From: Periplaneta americana
Lineage: Eukaryota; Arthropoda; Insecta; Blattodea; Blattidae
Length of the DNA stretch: 64,000 nucleotides
Reading direction: 5' to 3'
NCBI RefSeq assembly: GCF_040183065.1
Contig: NC_091125.1
Location: 122,517,121 to 122,581,120 of the forward strand
Positions 34,586 through 48,857 of this stretch are shown piece by piece. How positions within the stretch are numbered: the stretch's first letter is position 1; each line of letters opens with the position of its first letter. A program made the translations under genes and the position numbers. The notes beneath the pieces were generated by a model, which worked only from the letters and a program-made list of their open reading frames with translations, was not told where the DNA came from and ran no database searches.

Positions 34586-34650
34586 GTAGATGGCAAAGAT
34601 GACAGTAGCAGTAGTTGTGATGAGTGGAAACAGCTGTAATAATAATAATA

Positions 34651-34683
<33 letters not shown>

Positions 34684-34689
34684 GTTTTG

Positions 34690-35225
34690 ATTGAGTATAG
34701 TTTGTGCTGTTATTAAAATAAATATTTTTCGTTATTTACTTCACATACCTGACGTGCCAAGAATCCAAGACTAAAGAACACAAATTTAGAAAGAGAAAAA
34801 TATAGGCCTAAGCTTAACAATATTGTTTTTCTTCTTCAGTAAATCATTCCAACATTAAGTTTTTAATTTAATACAACACTTATGAAGTCTTTATTTGTAT
34901 GTTCATACAGTTAACAATATGAATTAAACATGATTTAATTTACATTTTCTCATATATACTTAATGTGTACATATAAAATTTTCTGCAACAAGTAGATATG
35001 TCCAAAAGTTTTTTTTTTCAAGAAACCATATACAAGAGTATAGTGAAACTTTTTACAAAAGTTCGTACCTATATGAGAAACCTATATAAAATGTCAGATT
35101 ATTTTATTATACGAGAAACGTGAGTTATTTCCTTTTCTGAAAAATTAATATTTTGGACTTGCCATGTTTTTGCTATCAACCCTTCAATTAAAGTTATATC
35201 GCCACGTACAAGGAATGAAGATCAC
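34690..35225. other. Intergenic AT-rich stretch
   Basis: No feature recognised. Confidence 0.25.
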
Positions 35226-35228
35226 ACT

Positions 35229-35640
35229 TACTTAATTATTTACTTACTTACTTCCTTAGTTACTTATTTACTTACTTACTTCCTTAGTTACTTACTTACT
35301 TACTTATTACTTACTGGCTTTTAAGGAACCCGGAGGTTCATTGCCGCCCTCACATAAGCCCGCCATTGGTCCCTATCCTGAGCAAGATTAATCCATACTC
35401 TATCATCATATCCCACCTCCCTCAAATCCATTTTAATATTATCTTCCCATCTACGTCTCGGTCTCCCTAAAGGTCTTTTTCCCTCCGGCCTCCCAACTAA
35501 CACTCTATATGCATTTCTGGATTCGCCCATACTGCTACATGCCCTGCCCATCTCACACGTCTGGATTTAATGTTCCTAATTATGTGAGGTGAAGAGTACA
35601 ATGCGTGCAGTTCTGTGTTGTGTAACTTTCTCCATTCACA
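35229..35640 (-). mobile_element. 5'-truncated copy of the main LINE with (TTAC)n tail
   Basis: The minus strand reads [20 protein letters not shown]-type C-terminus down to MNLRVP and then a TAAG array (plus-strand TTAC units 35229-35310). Homology ends at about 35640. It lies 440 bp upstream of gene B. Confidence 0.85.
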
Positions 35641-36013
35641 CATTAATAAAAAGTGATTTAAAATAGTTACCAAATGAAAGAAGAAAGAAGGGCAAACCAG
35701 GAAAGTCGAAGAAATGAACAGCAAAGCAAATCAAGAAAGAGGACTTCAGAGAGAATCAATGGATGGACCGGAAGGCTTGGTTCCTGGGATCCGAAAACGT
35801 CAACGATGTTAATAAGAGAAACACATGCACGCACACATACGGCACACACTTGTATCTCAGATACAAAATTCGTACGACACTGCAAAGGAATTTAATCGTT
35901 TGAATTTCTTCATTTTTTTCCTCTAAATATAACACCAATTATAATCTAATTCTTGTAATCGTTTGAGTTTTATCTCAGTATCTATCAGCGTTATCTGATC
36001 TGTCACAAGACTT

Positions 36014-36040
36014 TATATCTCCAAGCTGAGTGTACTCAAA
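36014..36040 (+). promoter_or_regulatory. Possible core promoter of gene B
   Basis: TATAT at 36014-36018 with a weak initiator TCA at 36036-36038; the spacing of about 24 nt is slightly short. Much less convincing than the promoter of gene A. The surrounding 150 bp is shared with the third-copy relic. Confidence 0.35.
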
Positions 36041-36083
36041 TAATTGCCAAGTTAATCATTGTCGCAGTCTGCTTACTAAAAGC

Positions 36084-39000
36084 ATGAAGTTCCTTCTTGC
36101 TGTGTTCTCTACTCTTCTACTAAGTTGCCTTGGTAAGTTGTTAGCAGTTAGAAGACAACTTTACAACCTATTTAACAACAAAATAAATACACATAAATTT
36201 AAGTGTTTTTAAGTAGAGATCAGTTTATGAAATTCAAAGATGTTGTATGTTTAATGACGATAAAATATTTGACATGGTTTTGTAATGTAATCGGGGGTTT
36301 AATGTTGAAATTTTAAGATCAAATAAAATTTTTCCTTAATGAAAACAATTGCCTAAACAATAAGACGCTTCCTTTTCTCTTACAATAAAATTCTACTCAT
36401 CCAGTCGTCATCCTCGTCTATAATTCTGTTATGGTGGTAACAATTCTGACTTTTATGTGTGTCCCGATCTCAGAAAGAGAATTCGCCAGTAATAATATAC
36501 TAGCAGAATGCGCAAAACTGAGTCAACGAAAAGCGAAAACAATCATTTATATATCTCAATATGAGATTTAACTAAGGATTACTGTTGAGCATGTCAGGGT
36601 GCATTGAAAAAATATTCGTAGATTTGGCCATATAACGCCATCTTTTGAAGCTCTTTTATGGGCCCGCCTAAAGAACGAAGAACAGGACATTCTTTATCCG
36701 TTCTATTTAGAATATTACTTACTTCTACTCCAAAATATCCGAGGACTCGCTTTGAATACCTCACATTTACAACATTGCGAAATCAACATCAGGCTTTATT
36801 ATCCATTCCTCGTCACCGTACCTCTTTCTATTCATCCTCTTTCACCGTGTCAGTTTGTCGCCTATGGAACTCCTTACCTCGTCTTGTCAGGGATTGTGGA
36901 ACAGTTAATCAATTTAAATCAGGAATTAAGGATTGTACACTTTTACATGGAATTGATTTGTGAGTGTTTGCTTATTTTTATAGGTTATTCTGTGTGATTG
37001 TGTAAATTATCATTTAGGCCTATTATAAAGTAGAATTAGTACATAAATTGTAATTACTTAATTATGTATCATGTTTAGTCAATATTTCATTATACAGTAT
37101 GTAAGCTCCTTAATGCGCATGATAACGATTTTATATTTAAGTATTACAATTAATATTACTACGTTTTATTGTTTCAATTTACGTATATTTCACTTCTGGT
37201 AGTGTATGACCTTAACTCTACCAGAATAGATGAATGAATAAAATAAATAAATAAGTAAATAAATAAATAAAATTATATTTGTAAACGTCACTCAAAAAAT
37301 TTTAATATTCAGGTATAATTTAATGGATATTAACAATTCCAAACAACTTTAAGTAGGCTGTACCTATTTACCCCGTGTCCAATTTTGAATGAGAGCTTCC
37401 GGTGGCTGTTTTTACGTTCACGACGTCTCATAGGCTTCTTTTCCGAGCCTAAAAAAATACAGAAAACTTTATTGATTTCATAATTTGTGGTATTTCGATA
37501 GTCTGAGTCTCACAATTCGTATTTATTTTTTTAAATTATATCCGTTTTTTTAAAGATGTATTATCTTCCCAAGTAAACAAGAAAATATTGAATTTAGTTG
37601 TTAAAAATTCTGAGAAGGTTTCGAAGAGGAAGTTGCTGGAATCGTGACGAATTAATCAGAAGGTAATCACGAGATGATCAACAACATAACGATACTGTTC
37701 CCCAACTAAAACTCCTGTGGAGAATTAAGTCTGAAGAATAGGGGAGAGTCGGGTAGTATCGGACAGTGCGTTTCTTTCACCTACCACCATATGTTAGTAC
37801 CTGAATGACATGGTTACGTTTCTCTATGCGACATCACAGAAACGTAACCATGTTAATCAGGTACTATCATCGTGTGGTAGATGAAAGAAACTCACTGTCC
37901 GATACTACCCGACTCTCCCCTAAATATGTAATGATCTGTTGAAACATCATTTTGTCTTTAAGAATTATTACAGAAAAATTAAATTTAGGCGTAATAATAA
38001 CGTTGTGGGCGAAACAAAAGAACAATACCTGACGTCAACAATAGATATCGCCTACATCTTTTATCTATGTTTTGAGGAGTAAAGTTTCTCCGTGATGATG
38101 AACTCATATATACACCGGTACCGGAAGTCCCATTAAAATTTGATGTCGAATATAAGAAGATATCTTTATCTTTCAGTGATTTGAGCTAAATATTTCTACC
38201 TTAGCGCTCTTTTAATGTCAGAATGTAATTTTAAATGCCAGTAACTTAAGGGGAGTCTGTATACCAAGGAAGAGTCACGAGCAGTTTTGGAAGATGCCTT
38301 CCAGCACATAACCCAGAATTATCTCCGCAAAACATTATCCAGAACATGGCGCAAAATTCAGTTGTGATACGACAAAACGGTTTCTATACCGATGTTCTGT
38401 ACCCTTATACCAACAGGTAAAAGTCCGTATCAAACATTCAATCATAACCATCATAGTTTGAAAATAAAAGGGGGTACGTCCCTTCCGTGCACTGGTTGAA
38501 ATTTCATGAGAAAATTTATTTTTCTCAAAGAGAGCTTATGAGAAACGTTTTACTACAATATTAAAAATGTTACTACCAATTTAACTATGTTAACTGTTGT
38601 CACGAAATCAAATTTGAACAAAGAGGTAATATTACTTTTTGCGTAAAATTCAGTAAAAGTGCATCAGAGACAGTGAAATTGGTTCAGGATGAACATGGGA
38701 AGTTAATTTATTACATGTGTATATACACTTCTAATTTATTTAGTTTCAAAGAAGGTCAAATAGATCTGCGAAATGTTTCAAAAATTAACGTTCAAAATTT
38801 CAGTCTGAAAAAAGGAATTAGAATGGTGGAACGTAACTTCAGTATGGACAAGAAAATAATGTGCATGGCTTTATTCTAAGATGATTTAGATGAAATGTAG
38901 GTCTGTACACGATTCGTTCAACACAGCACAGTCCACACCTGTGGAGTAACGGTCAGCGCGTCTGGCCGCGAAACCAGGTGGCCCGGGTTCGAATCCCGGT

Positions 39001-40466
39001 CGGGGCAAGTTACCTGGTTGAGGTTTTTCCGGGGTTTTCCCTCAACCCAATACGAGCAAATGCTGGGTAACTTTCGGTGCTGGACCCCGGACTCATTTCA
39101 CCGGCATTATCACCTTCATATCATTCAGACGCTAAATAACCTAGATGTTGATACAGCGTCGTAAAATAACCCAATAAAATAAAAAAAAAAAAATAAAAAA
39201 AACACAGCACAGCAGAAGATCAACGATATGATTTTAATACCGGTACGCCAAATAAATAATTAAAATTGTTAAAGGAACACACAATTCTTGTAATAAATCT
39301 TGATACGTGATGAAATGCTACCAGTCTCAACATGAAACTAAGCATCAACTTGTAGAATGGAATTTAAAAATTGACGAAAGCTTTTTCAGGTACCGCTGAT
39401 CAAGACAATGCTGATAAATTGCTACATCAACCATTTATTCAATTTTGCGACTTTCACTGAGTTGCGAAACGACGATGAAATAGTTATTTATGCAACAAGT
39501 GGATACTCTTGACAATTATGGCATGACTGAATGTTTGTCGCACGAACGATCGTGTCACGAGTGTCATAATAAGATTATCCACGAGTTGGATGTAACACTT
39601 TATGCCATCTTAGCATTATAAATTGTAGGCAATAAATTATGCAATAATTCTGCATCCATAGCTGACATAAATGTTGATATGTTCGTATTGATCGTATTGA
39701 TTGATGGCAGTGAGATTGAACAGAGAATGAATAAAGAATGGCTGACGTTCCGGAAGAAATATAGACGATTGCATGCATCCGCACCCAAGCGTTCCGGTAT
39801 TACGTCATAGCGAATACGTCATTGCTATTATTGGCACGCGTGCCATAATAAGCCGATTACGCACGATATTGGATGTGGTAACAATCTGTTCATAATGCTA
39901 GGATGACATAAACGAATTTTTCGTTTTAGATTTGAGTATAGCGCGCCAAGTAATTTGGTTTTAGTTCCATGACATGGCGCCAGTTCATAAGATGGCAGTT
40001 ATAGTAGATTGTCTGATTAAAAAAAACAATCATTATAATTATACTTTCCCACTCACTGTATTCTAAAGATTTATCATCCTGCCACTAAATTATATTTCTA
40101 CAACTAAACTCTCTTCTGAAAGAAAGATATTTAAATTTTATTGATTTCGTTCAAGACGCCATTGTCAGCTATTCGTAAACAAGACCACACCGTATTTCCA
40201 TCCCTTTTTGAGCTACCACTTGTATCGAAACGACAGGAATTTTCTGAAATAAGGCAATATGGTATTGATATTTTCTTTGTGAAAATGCCGAGTAAGAGAG
40301 TTTTCGAGTCCACCCATATTATTATAAATATACAATCACAGATCAGTAGCAAACAGAATGTTACGAGATAAAGAAAATACTAGAAAGAATATAATTGTGA
40401 AGGACAAAAAATACTTTGTGAAATAGAGCAGATCAAGAGGCCTAACCTCTGAAGTTTATAACGATT

Positions 40467-40512
<46 letters not shown>

Positions 40513-41989
40513 AAAAACTTTTATTATTTTTTCAAAACTAATACAGTTTCAGTATATAATTTACTGCCGCAGTATATACTTAATTTTAGTTTATGTAAAT
40601 TATACATTCTTACATAGAATGAAAAGGAATGAAATTTTGTTAACTCTAAACTTATTTTATTAATATTATTTCAGGGTCAAAAGCTGATTTCCAAAGACCG
40701 CATGCTGATGTTGCACGAAATGGATGGGTAAAACATGCCAGACGTGCTTCTGAAGGGAAATACCCATTTCAGGTAGGTGGATGAAGTGATTCCCGGTCAT
40801 TTTTCTGAATACAATTTTCAGAAAGAACAATTTCCGAACGAAATTTTTCGAAATCGGAATTTACGAAATGCAAATTCCAAATGGATGTAATTCCGAAGCC
40901 AAATTTTCGAACAGAACATTTCCTGAAAGCTAATGTCTCTCTATATAGTTTTTTCCAATATCATTTTTCGAATTGTATTACGGAAGAGTAATTGACTTGG
41001 AATTCGGCTTCCATTTAACCTTTTAGTGCAAATCTTTTTACAGTACTTGTATTTGTCCTCATTTACTGGGATTTTGCATCTCTATTTACAATATTTTGCC
41101 TTTGACTTTTTCCAGTGAAATTTTGTATATATCTCTACAATATTTACATTACACCCTTCATTGCAATTTTATTAATCTGTCACTTCATCTGACAATTAAT
41201 GACCATAGCCTATGACGTGATAAAGTTGCAATCAACAATCCGCAGATACTCCAGCCGTCTGTTTTCTTTTTATGTCCCGTAGCGTTGCACAACACGTTCC
41301 AGACGGTTCTGAAGCGCAATTCAATGATAGCTCGAGTCTTCCATCTCGGCCATATCTTTTAATAATATTGTAGCCGTCTAACCAGAGGCGTCGCTAGCTT
41401 CCAAGGTAGGAGGAGGCAGCTTAAAATTTTGTAGAGTTTTCAGGGAAATAAGTAGGCATAATAAACTAGAAACATTTGTATTGATAAGTAAATAATAGAT
41501 ATTTAATTAATTGTATTATTATAATGGAATAACAAGTACAGTACAATACAGTACACTATGAAAACAATTTCATAATTAATTTGTCTAGGAGGGCAGCTGC
41601 TCCCCATGTCACCTCCCTGACGACGCCCTTACGTCTAATAATAATTTCAGCCCACCGCATGCTGATTTCGTTACAAAATTCACTCTTAATCTTGACTGAA
41701 ACTTGAAAGTGTAGGAACGTTTATTACGTTGTTCCATAATTAAACTGTACGTAAAATCTGTAATTCGTTACTGCTACATGTTTTTGTAAATGTGTATTTT
41801 AAAAAAATTCAATCGTAAAAATAATATTTCGGGAAATATCTATTCAGAATTCTGTATTCGGAGAAATAGGTAGGAAGGTGGTAAAGCAATATTAGATAGA
41901 TTCAAGGAATAGGCCTATTATACTCGCAGTAAATCTGAGAATAAAATGGGTAATATCTGCTTATATTCTACTAAAGCTGAAAGTATTGC

Positions 41990-42042
<53 letters not shown>

Positions 42043-44280
42043 GCCTACTATTACTATTTTCTGCGAAGATGTAAGTAAAACTAAGTCATTAAGCTTTGCT
42101 CGGGCGTTAATGGCTGTGAATAGTGAACGTGATGTGCGTTTTAAAGGAATTACGTCATGTATACCTCAAGTCACGGTTGTCCCACCATGTGTGTGTCAAG
42201 TGTAAAATATAATATGGCTTGTAGTGAATTATTATCAGGCACAACAATGAATTCCCCTCTGCGCGTGTTTTGTTCAGGTCTTAACTTCTTAGTTATACAG
42301 TCGCAGTGATACTTACAATACATTCAATTAGTTGTAATATTGAGTGTTGGTAGAAGTAATAGTAATAGGAACGTTGGTGGTGATAGTAAAAGTGGTAGTA
42401 GTAGTTGTAGTAGTAGTAACAGTAGTAGTAGTAGTAATATCATTAGTAGTAGCAGTGGTAGTAGTAGTAGTAACAGTAGTAGCAGTGGCAGTAGTAGTAG
42501 CAGTATTAGTAGCAGTAGTAGCAACAGCAGTAGTAGTAGCAGTAGCAATAGTAGTAGTAGTAGTAATATCATTAGTAGTAGCAGTGGTAGTAGTAGTAGC
42601 ATTAGTAGTAGCAGTGGTAGTAGTAGTAGCAGCAGTGGTAGTACTAGTAGCAGCAGTGGTAGTACTAGTAGCAGTAGTAGTAGCAGTGGCAGTAGTATTA
42701 GTAATAGCAATAGTAGTACCAGTGGTAGTAGTAGTAATAGCAGTAGCAGCAGTGGCAGTAGCAGTAGCAGTATCAGTATTAGTAGCAGTGGTAGTAGCAG
42801 TAGTAGTAGTAGTAGCAGTAGTAATAGTAATAGCAGTGGTAGTAGTAGTAGCAGTAATAGCAGTAGCAGCAGTGGTAGCAGTATTAGCAGTAGCAGTAGT
42901 AGCAATAGTAGTAGTAGCAGCAATAGTAGTAGTAGTAGTAGCGGTAGTAGTAGCAGTGATAGTAGCAGTAGTAGCAGCAGTAGTAGTAGTAGCCTAATAG
43001 TAGTAGCAGTAGCACTAATGGCAGAAGTAATAGTAATGCGAATATATTAGATCAGTAATAGTAGTAGTGTAGCAAGAAATGTTGCAAATTCTTACGCTGA
43101 AAAATATAGTGTCGCCTTATTTTCTCTGTTTTGTACAATTGCGATTTCATTTCAGGTGTCCCTGCAGGTTTTCTCTGAACATGAATGCGGTGCTACAATA
43201 CTGGATCAAGAATTCTTGCTAACTGCAGCCCACTGCATTTATAAGTATGTTGAATAAAATGTCTTTGTACAATATAATCCTTGTCGTAATATTTTAACCG
43301 TAAATTGTAGCCTATATGTATAGTATAGTGTAATGAAATTTCAAGACTTATAGCATTGTCATAACATATATATAGTTATCAATTTTCGAAAATAACTAAA
43401 TTACATCGATTTAATTTTATTGAAATATATAATTGCAAATGTTTCCACGTGTACATTTACTTTCTACATTTAATTTCTCAACTTATGCAACACTTTATTT
43501 GGAATACTTAATGTATTTTATAAAACATCAAACGTCATTTGCTAAAATTCAAATCTCATGATTAGATTAGATTATTAAATTACCAGTTGTTATTTTGTCA
43601 TTATGGTAAGTAGACACCTGACTTTAAAGGGAAAAATTAATTAAAAAGGGATTAAAAGAGGGAAAAACATTTTCGAAGAAAGCGCTTGAAAGTGAGATAT
43701 AACAAGATTAAAAAAAAAAAAAAGGAAAGCGTAATCATTTCTATTTTCACCTTACTGAGTCAAGAAAGAATTGTACTTAATTACATTCAACATTTCGATA
43801 TGTTTAAAGGTTTCTTTGGATGTAAAATGTCTTTTGACTAGGAAAATGATCGCCCAACATCAATGGAAACCAATAGTCAATACTTGGTTAGGACTTTGAA
43901 CTCCAAATCACTGCACTTCATTAATTTTTCAAGATCAGAATTATTCTTATAAGAATTGACTAAGTTTGTTTATGCAGATTTTTAATGTCTGCGTCTGCTA
44001 CTAGCCTACAGCTACTGCCAACTTCACACCTTCACGCTACAACATGCTCCGTAGGGCGTACTGGGCGAGTCCAAAACTAGGATGAGTTTGGTATAGAAGC
44101 AGTGGCGAAGATAAGGTGTAAATATTGGGCAGGCTGAAAAAATCTGCTTACCTTGCATCTTTTTATAGAGCAGTTGTTTCTCGGCTTTTCTATTAAAATT
44201 TTTTGTGACACAGGCCTCACAACAAGATGATGACCACTCATTTTCATCTCCAAACAGAGTACAGGTATAATAATAATAAC

Positions 44281-44329
<49 letters not shown>

Positions 44330-44819
44330 TACTTACTTACTTACAAATGGCTTTTAAGGAACCCGAAGGTTCATTGCCGCCCTCACATAAGCCCGCCATC
44401 GGTCCCTATCCTGTGCAAGATTAATCCAGTCTCTATCATCATATTCCACCGCCCTCAAATCCATTTTAATATTATCCTCCCATCTATGTCTCGGCCTCCC
44501 CAAAGGTCTTTTTCCCTCCGGTCTCCCAACTAACACTCTATATGCATTTCTGGATTCGCCCATACGTGATACATGCCCTGCCCATCGCAAACGTCTGGAT
44601 TTAATGTTCCTAATTATGTCAGGTGAAGAATACAATGCGTGCAGTTCTGCGTTGTGTAACTTTCTCCATTCTCCTGTAACTTCAACCCCCTTAGCTCCAA
44701 ATATTTTCCTAAGCACCTTATTCTCAAACACTCTTAACCTATATTCCTCTCTCAGAGTGAGAGTACAAGTTTCACAAGCATACAGAACAAACGGTACTAT
44801 AATAATAATAATAATAATC

Positions 44820-44872
<53 letters not shown>

Positions 44873-45153
44873 TTATTTAACCTGGCAGAGTTAAGGCCAT
44901 AAGGCCTTCTCTAACACTCAACCAGGAGTAAAACCGCGTTACAAAAACACTACAAATTTACAAAGTACACTACAATTTTACACCAAAGCTGAATAAGATA
45001 ATAATAATAAAATGTAAACAACAAGTAAATAGAAATCAGACATAATATATAACATACAGAAAGAAAGAAAAAAGCATAATAAAATGTGTACAGCAGGTCA
45101 AAATAAATAAGACATACAAAGTATAAAAAATAAGACAATTATTGATGATGATG

Positions 45154-45213
<60 letters not shown>

Positions 45214-48200
45214 GTAAATAAGAATAGTAATAATGATAATAATAATAATAATAATTATTATTATTATTATTATTATAACAATAATAGTAGTAGTAAAATA
45301 GTGCAGTACAAAGCATACAATGAATACAATATTTTTAAGTACACACAGCAAGGAAAATTATGATTATATATAGCTCAACTTATCACATTATAGATATACC
45401 ATTATCGGAAAACATGAAAACATAAATATAAAATAAGTTAAACATCACTAGAACATTAAAAAAAATGTGAATACGTGGAAACATGCAATACAACACTTAT
45501 CATAATAGTAAGTTAGTTTGGCAACTCGTCATAACATAATTTTCTAACTTGGATTTGAAAGATTTCAATGTTCGGCAGCCCTTGACTTCAGGCGGCAGAG
45601 AGTTCCAGTGACGAGAGGTAGCAACAGTGAAAGATGAGGAATACAGAGATGATGTGTGAAGTGGAATTTCTAGCGTGTTATCGCGTTGTGATCGAGTATT
45701 AATATTATGATAGCGAGAGAGAGCATGAAAACAAGCGAATAAATAATAGGGGGATGAAGTGTGCATAATTCAATATAAGAGAGAAAGCGAGTGCAGATTT
45801 CTCCTCTCATGTAACCTAAGCCATGATAACTTCTCGAAAGAAGGTGAGATATGATCATAGTATCGAACATTACAAATTAAGTGGACGCACGCGTTATAAC
45901 AATATAACTTATTTGTCTCAGAGTACCCTGTTAGTCAAGGATATTTCTTATACCATAAAAATTTAACTTCTATTTTGTCTTCCTCCATCCGCTATTTTAC
46001 TATGTAAATGTAGTGTCCATCTCCTATCTTTGTAAGCACGTTTTATTTCATACGTCCAACTTCAAAACGGTTTCTCCTTTAATTCTACAAATAATGACCA
46101 ATTTTATCTCAATATGAGCCATTTTACACAAAATTAATATGGAACACATACACGTAATGCACTTTTGATTAAAATAACACTCAACAACGCAGCGCATTCA
46201 CAGAACACCTATACAATGCAAAGTATTATTGTTGAGGCTAGCGTTATCAATACCCTCTCCCCGGTCCCACCTCAAGCTTGCGAGTCAAGATCGTAGCCAT
46301 GCCCTTAGAAGCTTCTGCCACAAGCCTCTAGCACTGAACTGTCCATTCTGGAATGACTGCCAACAACAGTGAACTTAATATAGGGAAGAATTGGAGTGAA
46401 GCCAAGTGTTACGATACATCGTTATTACGAACTTGTAGGCCTACTGTTACTAGGTACAAAAATTTAATTTTTTGGGTAGGCTATACCTCAAATGCCTCTT
46501 AAGAGCCTCGCCACTGTAGAACACGTCAGTCTGCATCAGTATAGGCGTTTGTGATGTTTTCTATCATAAAATAAATTTTCGAAATTTTTGTCATGTATTG
46601 TCAAAAAAAAAAAAAAGGATAATAAAGAGAGATGATGCTGAAAAGGGGAACACAGAATGAAATGGGGAGAAATGGAATTTAAACTCACGCAATCTTGAGT
46701 TTCAAAATAATTATCGACGCTGTTATTGATTATTTCGTACTTCATGACAAAACATAAAATAGGTATTCCCTTTCAAATTCGGTCCCTATTGATAAGTTTG
46801 TAGAAGGCATTATGAAGCTACAAAAATAGCTTATCTTAAATAAACACTTTTTCGATAGCCTTTCCTAAAACTAGATACCGTATTTTACCGACAGGCAAGC
46901 GTGTTAAAATATATTTTATGCTCGACCATGCCGAAATGTAGTAATTATACACCTGGCAGCAGCCCTTTAATGGACCTCATTAAAGTACACCTGTTCATTA
47001 AAGTTCAGGTTTTCCACCAATCAGAAAGCACCATTGTAGCAATATGAAAGCGCAAGTATCGATTATTCTCGGATATGGAATCGAAAGACAACGAGCGAAA
47101 CGTCACGGAGGCTGGAAATCCAATACTGTCGCAGAAGGTTATGTTCTGTTACTATAATAATTAGCGTTAATTGTAAATAATATTCAAATAAATTCAATTT
47201 GTCATCTCGTTTTTCAACGTCTAAATCAATTTCCAAGATATATCAAGATTAATGTTCATTTTACTCTCTAGATTATATCAAGGTCAATGACATTTGTTCC
47301 TCGGAAAAAATCAATACTTTCGCGTCTGCGCACATCTCACAATTTACGAGATATTGCACAAGGTCACTTCCGCTCCCCAGTCAGATAAGAATAATATGAA
47401 TACTTATGAATAATTTCAAGTTAGAAATATGGTCGAGCATAAGAAGTCGTATGAAACTTGCCTATAATGTTAATTAAGACGCTCGTATGAAAATTATGAA
47501 ACTCGCCTGCGCTCGTTTCATAAACATACTCGCGTCTTAATTACTACCGTTATAGGCTCGTTGCATAATGTACTATTATACGACAGCGTGCGAAAAGTAT
47601 TTTAATACCGTAATATGATGATTAAGAACGATATAATTATATGTATTGATTTATTCCAGTGGCTCTATGGACGATTACACAATTCGTGCAGGCTCCAACA
47701 ATTACAAAAGAGGAGGTTCTGTGCATAATGTTATAGACTGGATATACCACGAAAACTATCTCAACCACAAATATTGGAAAAACGATATTGCTATTTTGAA
47801 GGTAAGAATCACGTCATTTGCAGGTTCCCTATCTTATAAAATAAAAAGTATACAGAGTGTTTTTCGTCATTCATTGTAACATAATCTATTTTATAGTGTC
47901 GTGCTTAAAGTTTGTAGATGTTCTAGTCATAAGTGCTTAATGCATCAATATCGGCTCGCAGTGTTGAGTCATGGAAGGGCTCAGTTATTAGTGTGAAACA
48001 AGTATCTCATCGGATGTTATAATGAGAAATCATGCTTCATGAGTTAGTAGGTATACTGTATTGTTGAGGTATTAAGTTACTACATTCATTCAAGAAACGT
48101 CTTACATTATTACTATAAGGTACGGAAGGCAGCGACTAAGACTACCCGTCAGATGTCCCAACCCAGAAATTTTCATGTGAAATTTCCATCTCGAGACTGG

Positions 48201-48675
48201 GAGAGATGGCGGTGCATCTGAATCTGGGATCTTGCAATGATAGTCAGCCACCTCGCTCGGTAAACTAATATTTTGCAACAAAATTGTTATCAAAACAATA
48301 GCTTTTGGTAAGGCGTGAAGTGTACTCCGTCGCATATAAACAGTTTACAGAATGTTACAAACAAACAAGATGTTGTAGTCATAGACAAAGACACCAACTT
48401 ACTGTATTCGATTGAATGTCTATTAAAATCGTAAGCGAATGTTATTGCTACTGGTGGAAAAAATTGAAATTATACCTCATTTTACAAAGACGGACCGGTA
48501 TTACAGGTATCCATTATATCAACACCCTTCAGGTGTCCCAACCCAGAAGTTTTCCTGTGAAATTTCTACCTCGAGACTAGGAGAGATGGCCGTGCATCTG
48601 AATCTGGGATCTTCCCAATGATAGCCACCTCATTTTACAGAGACGGACCGGTATTACAAGTACCCATTATATCAA

Positions 48676-48725
<50 letters not shown>

Positions 48726-48781
48726 CCGGTAGTAGCAGTAGTATTTTTCATATTACTCCAAAACAGAATAAGCGCAATGAT

Positions 48782-48857
<76 letters not shown>

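Noticed and set aside
42324-43050. Long frames of 199-236 codons on both strands (poly-Leu, poly-Ser, poly-Val)
   Set aside because: They are readings of the AGT/AGC array in three frames; no splice or start logic and no non-repeat sequence.
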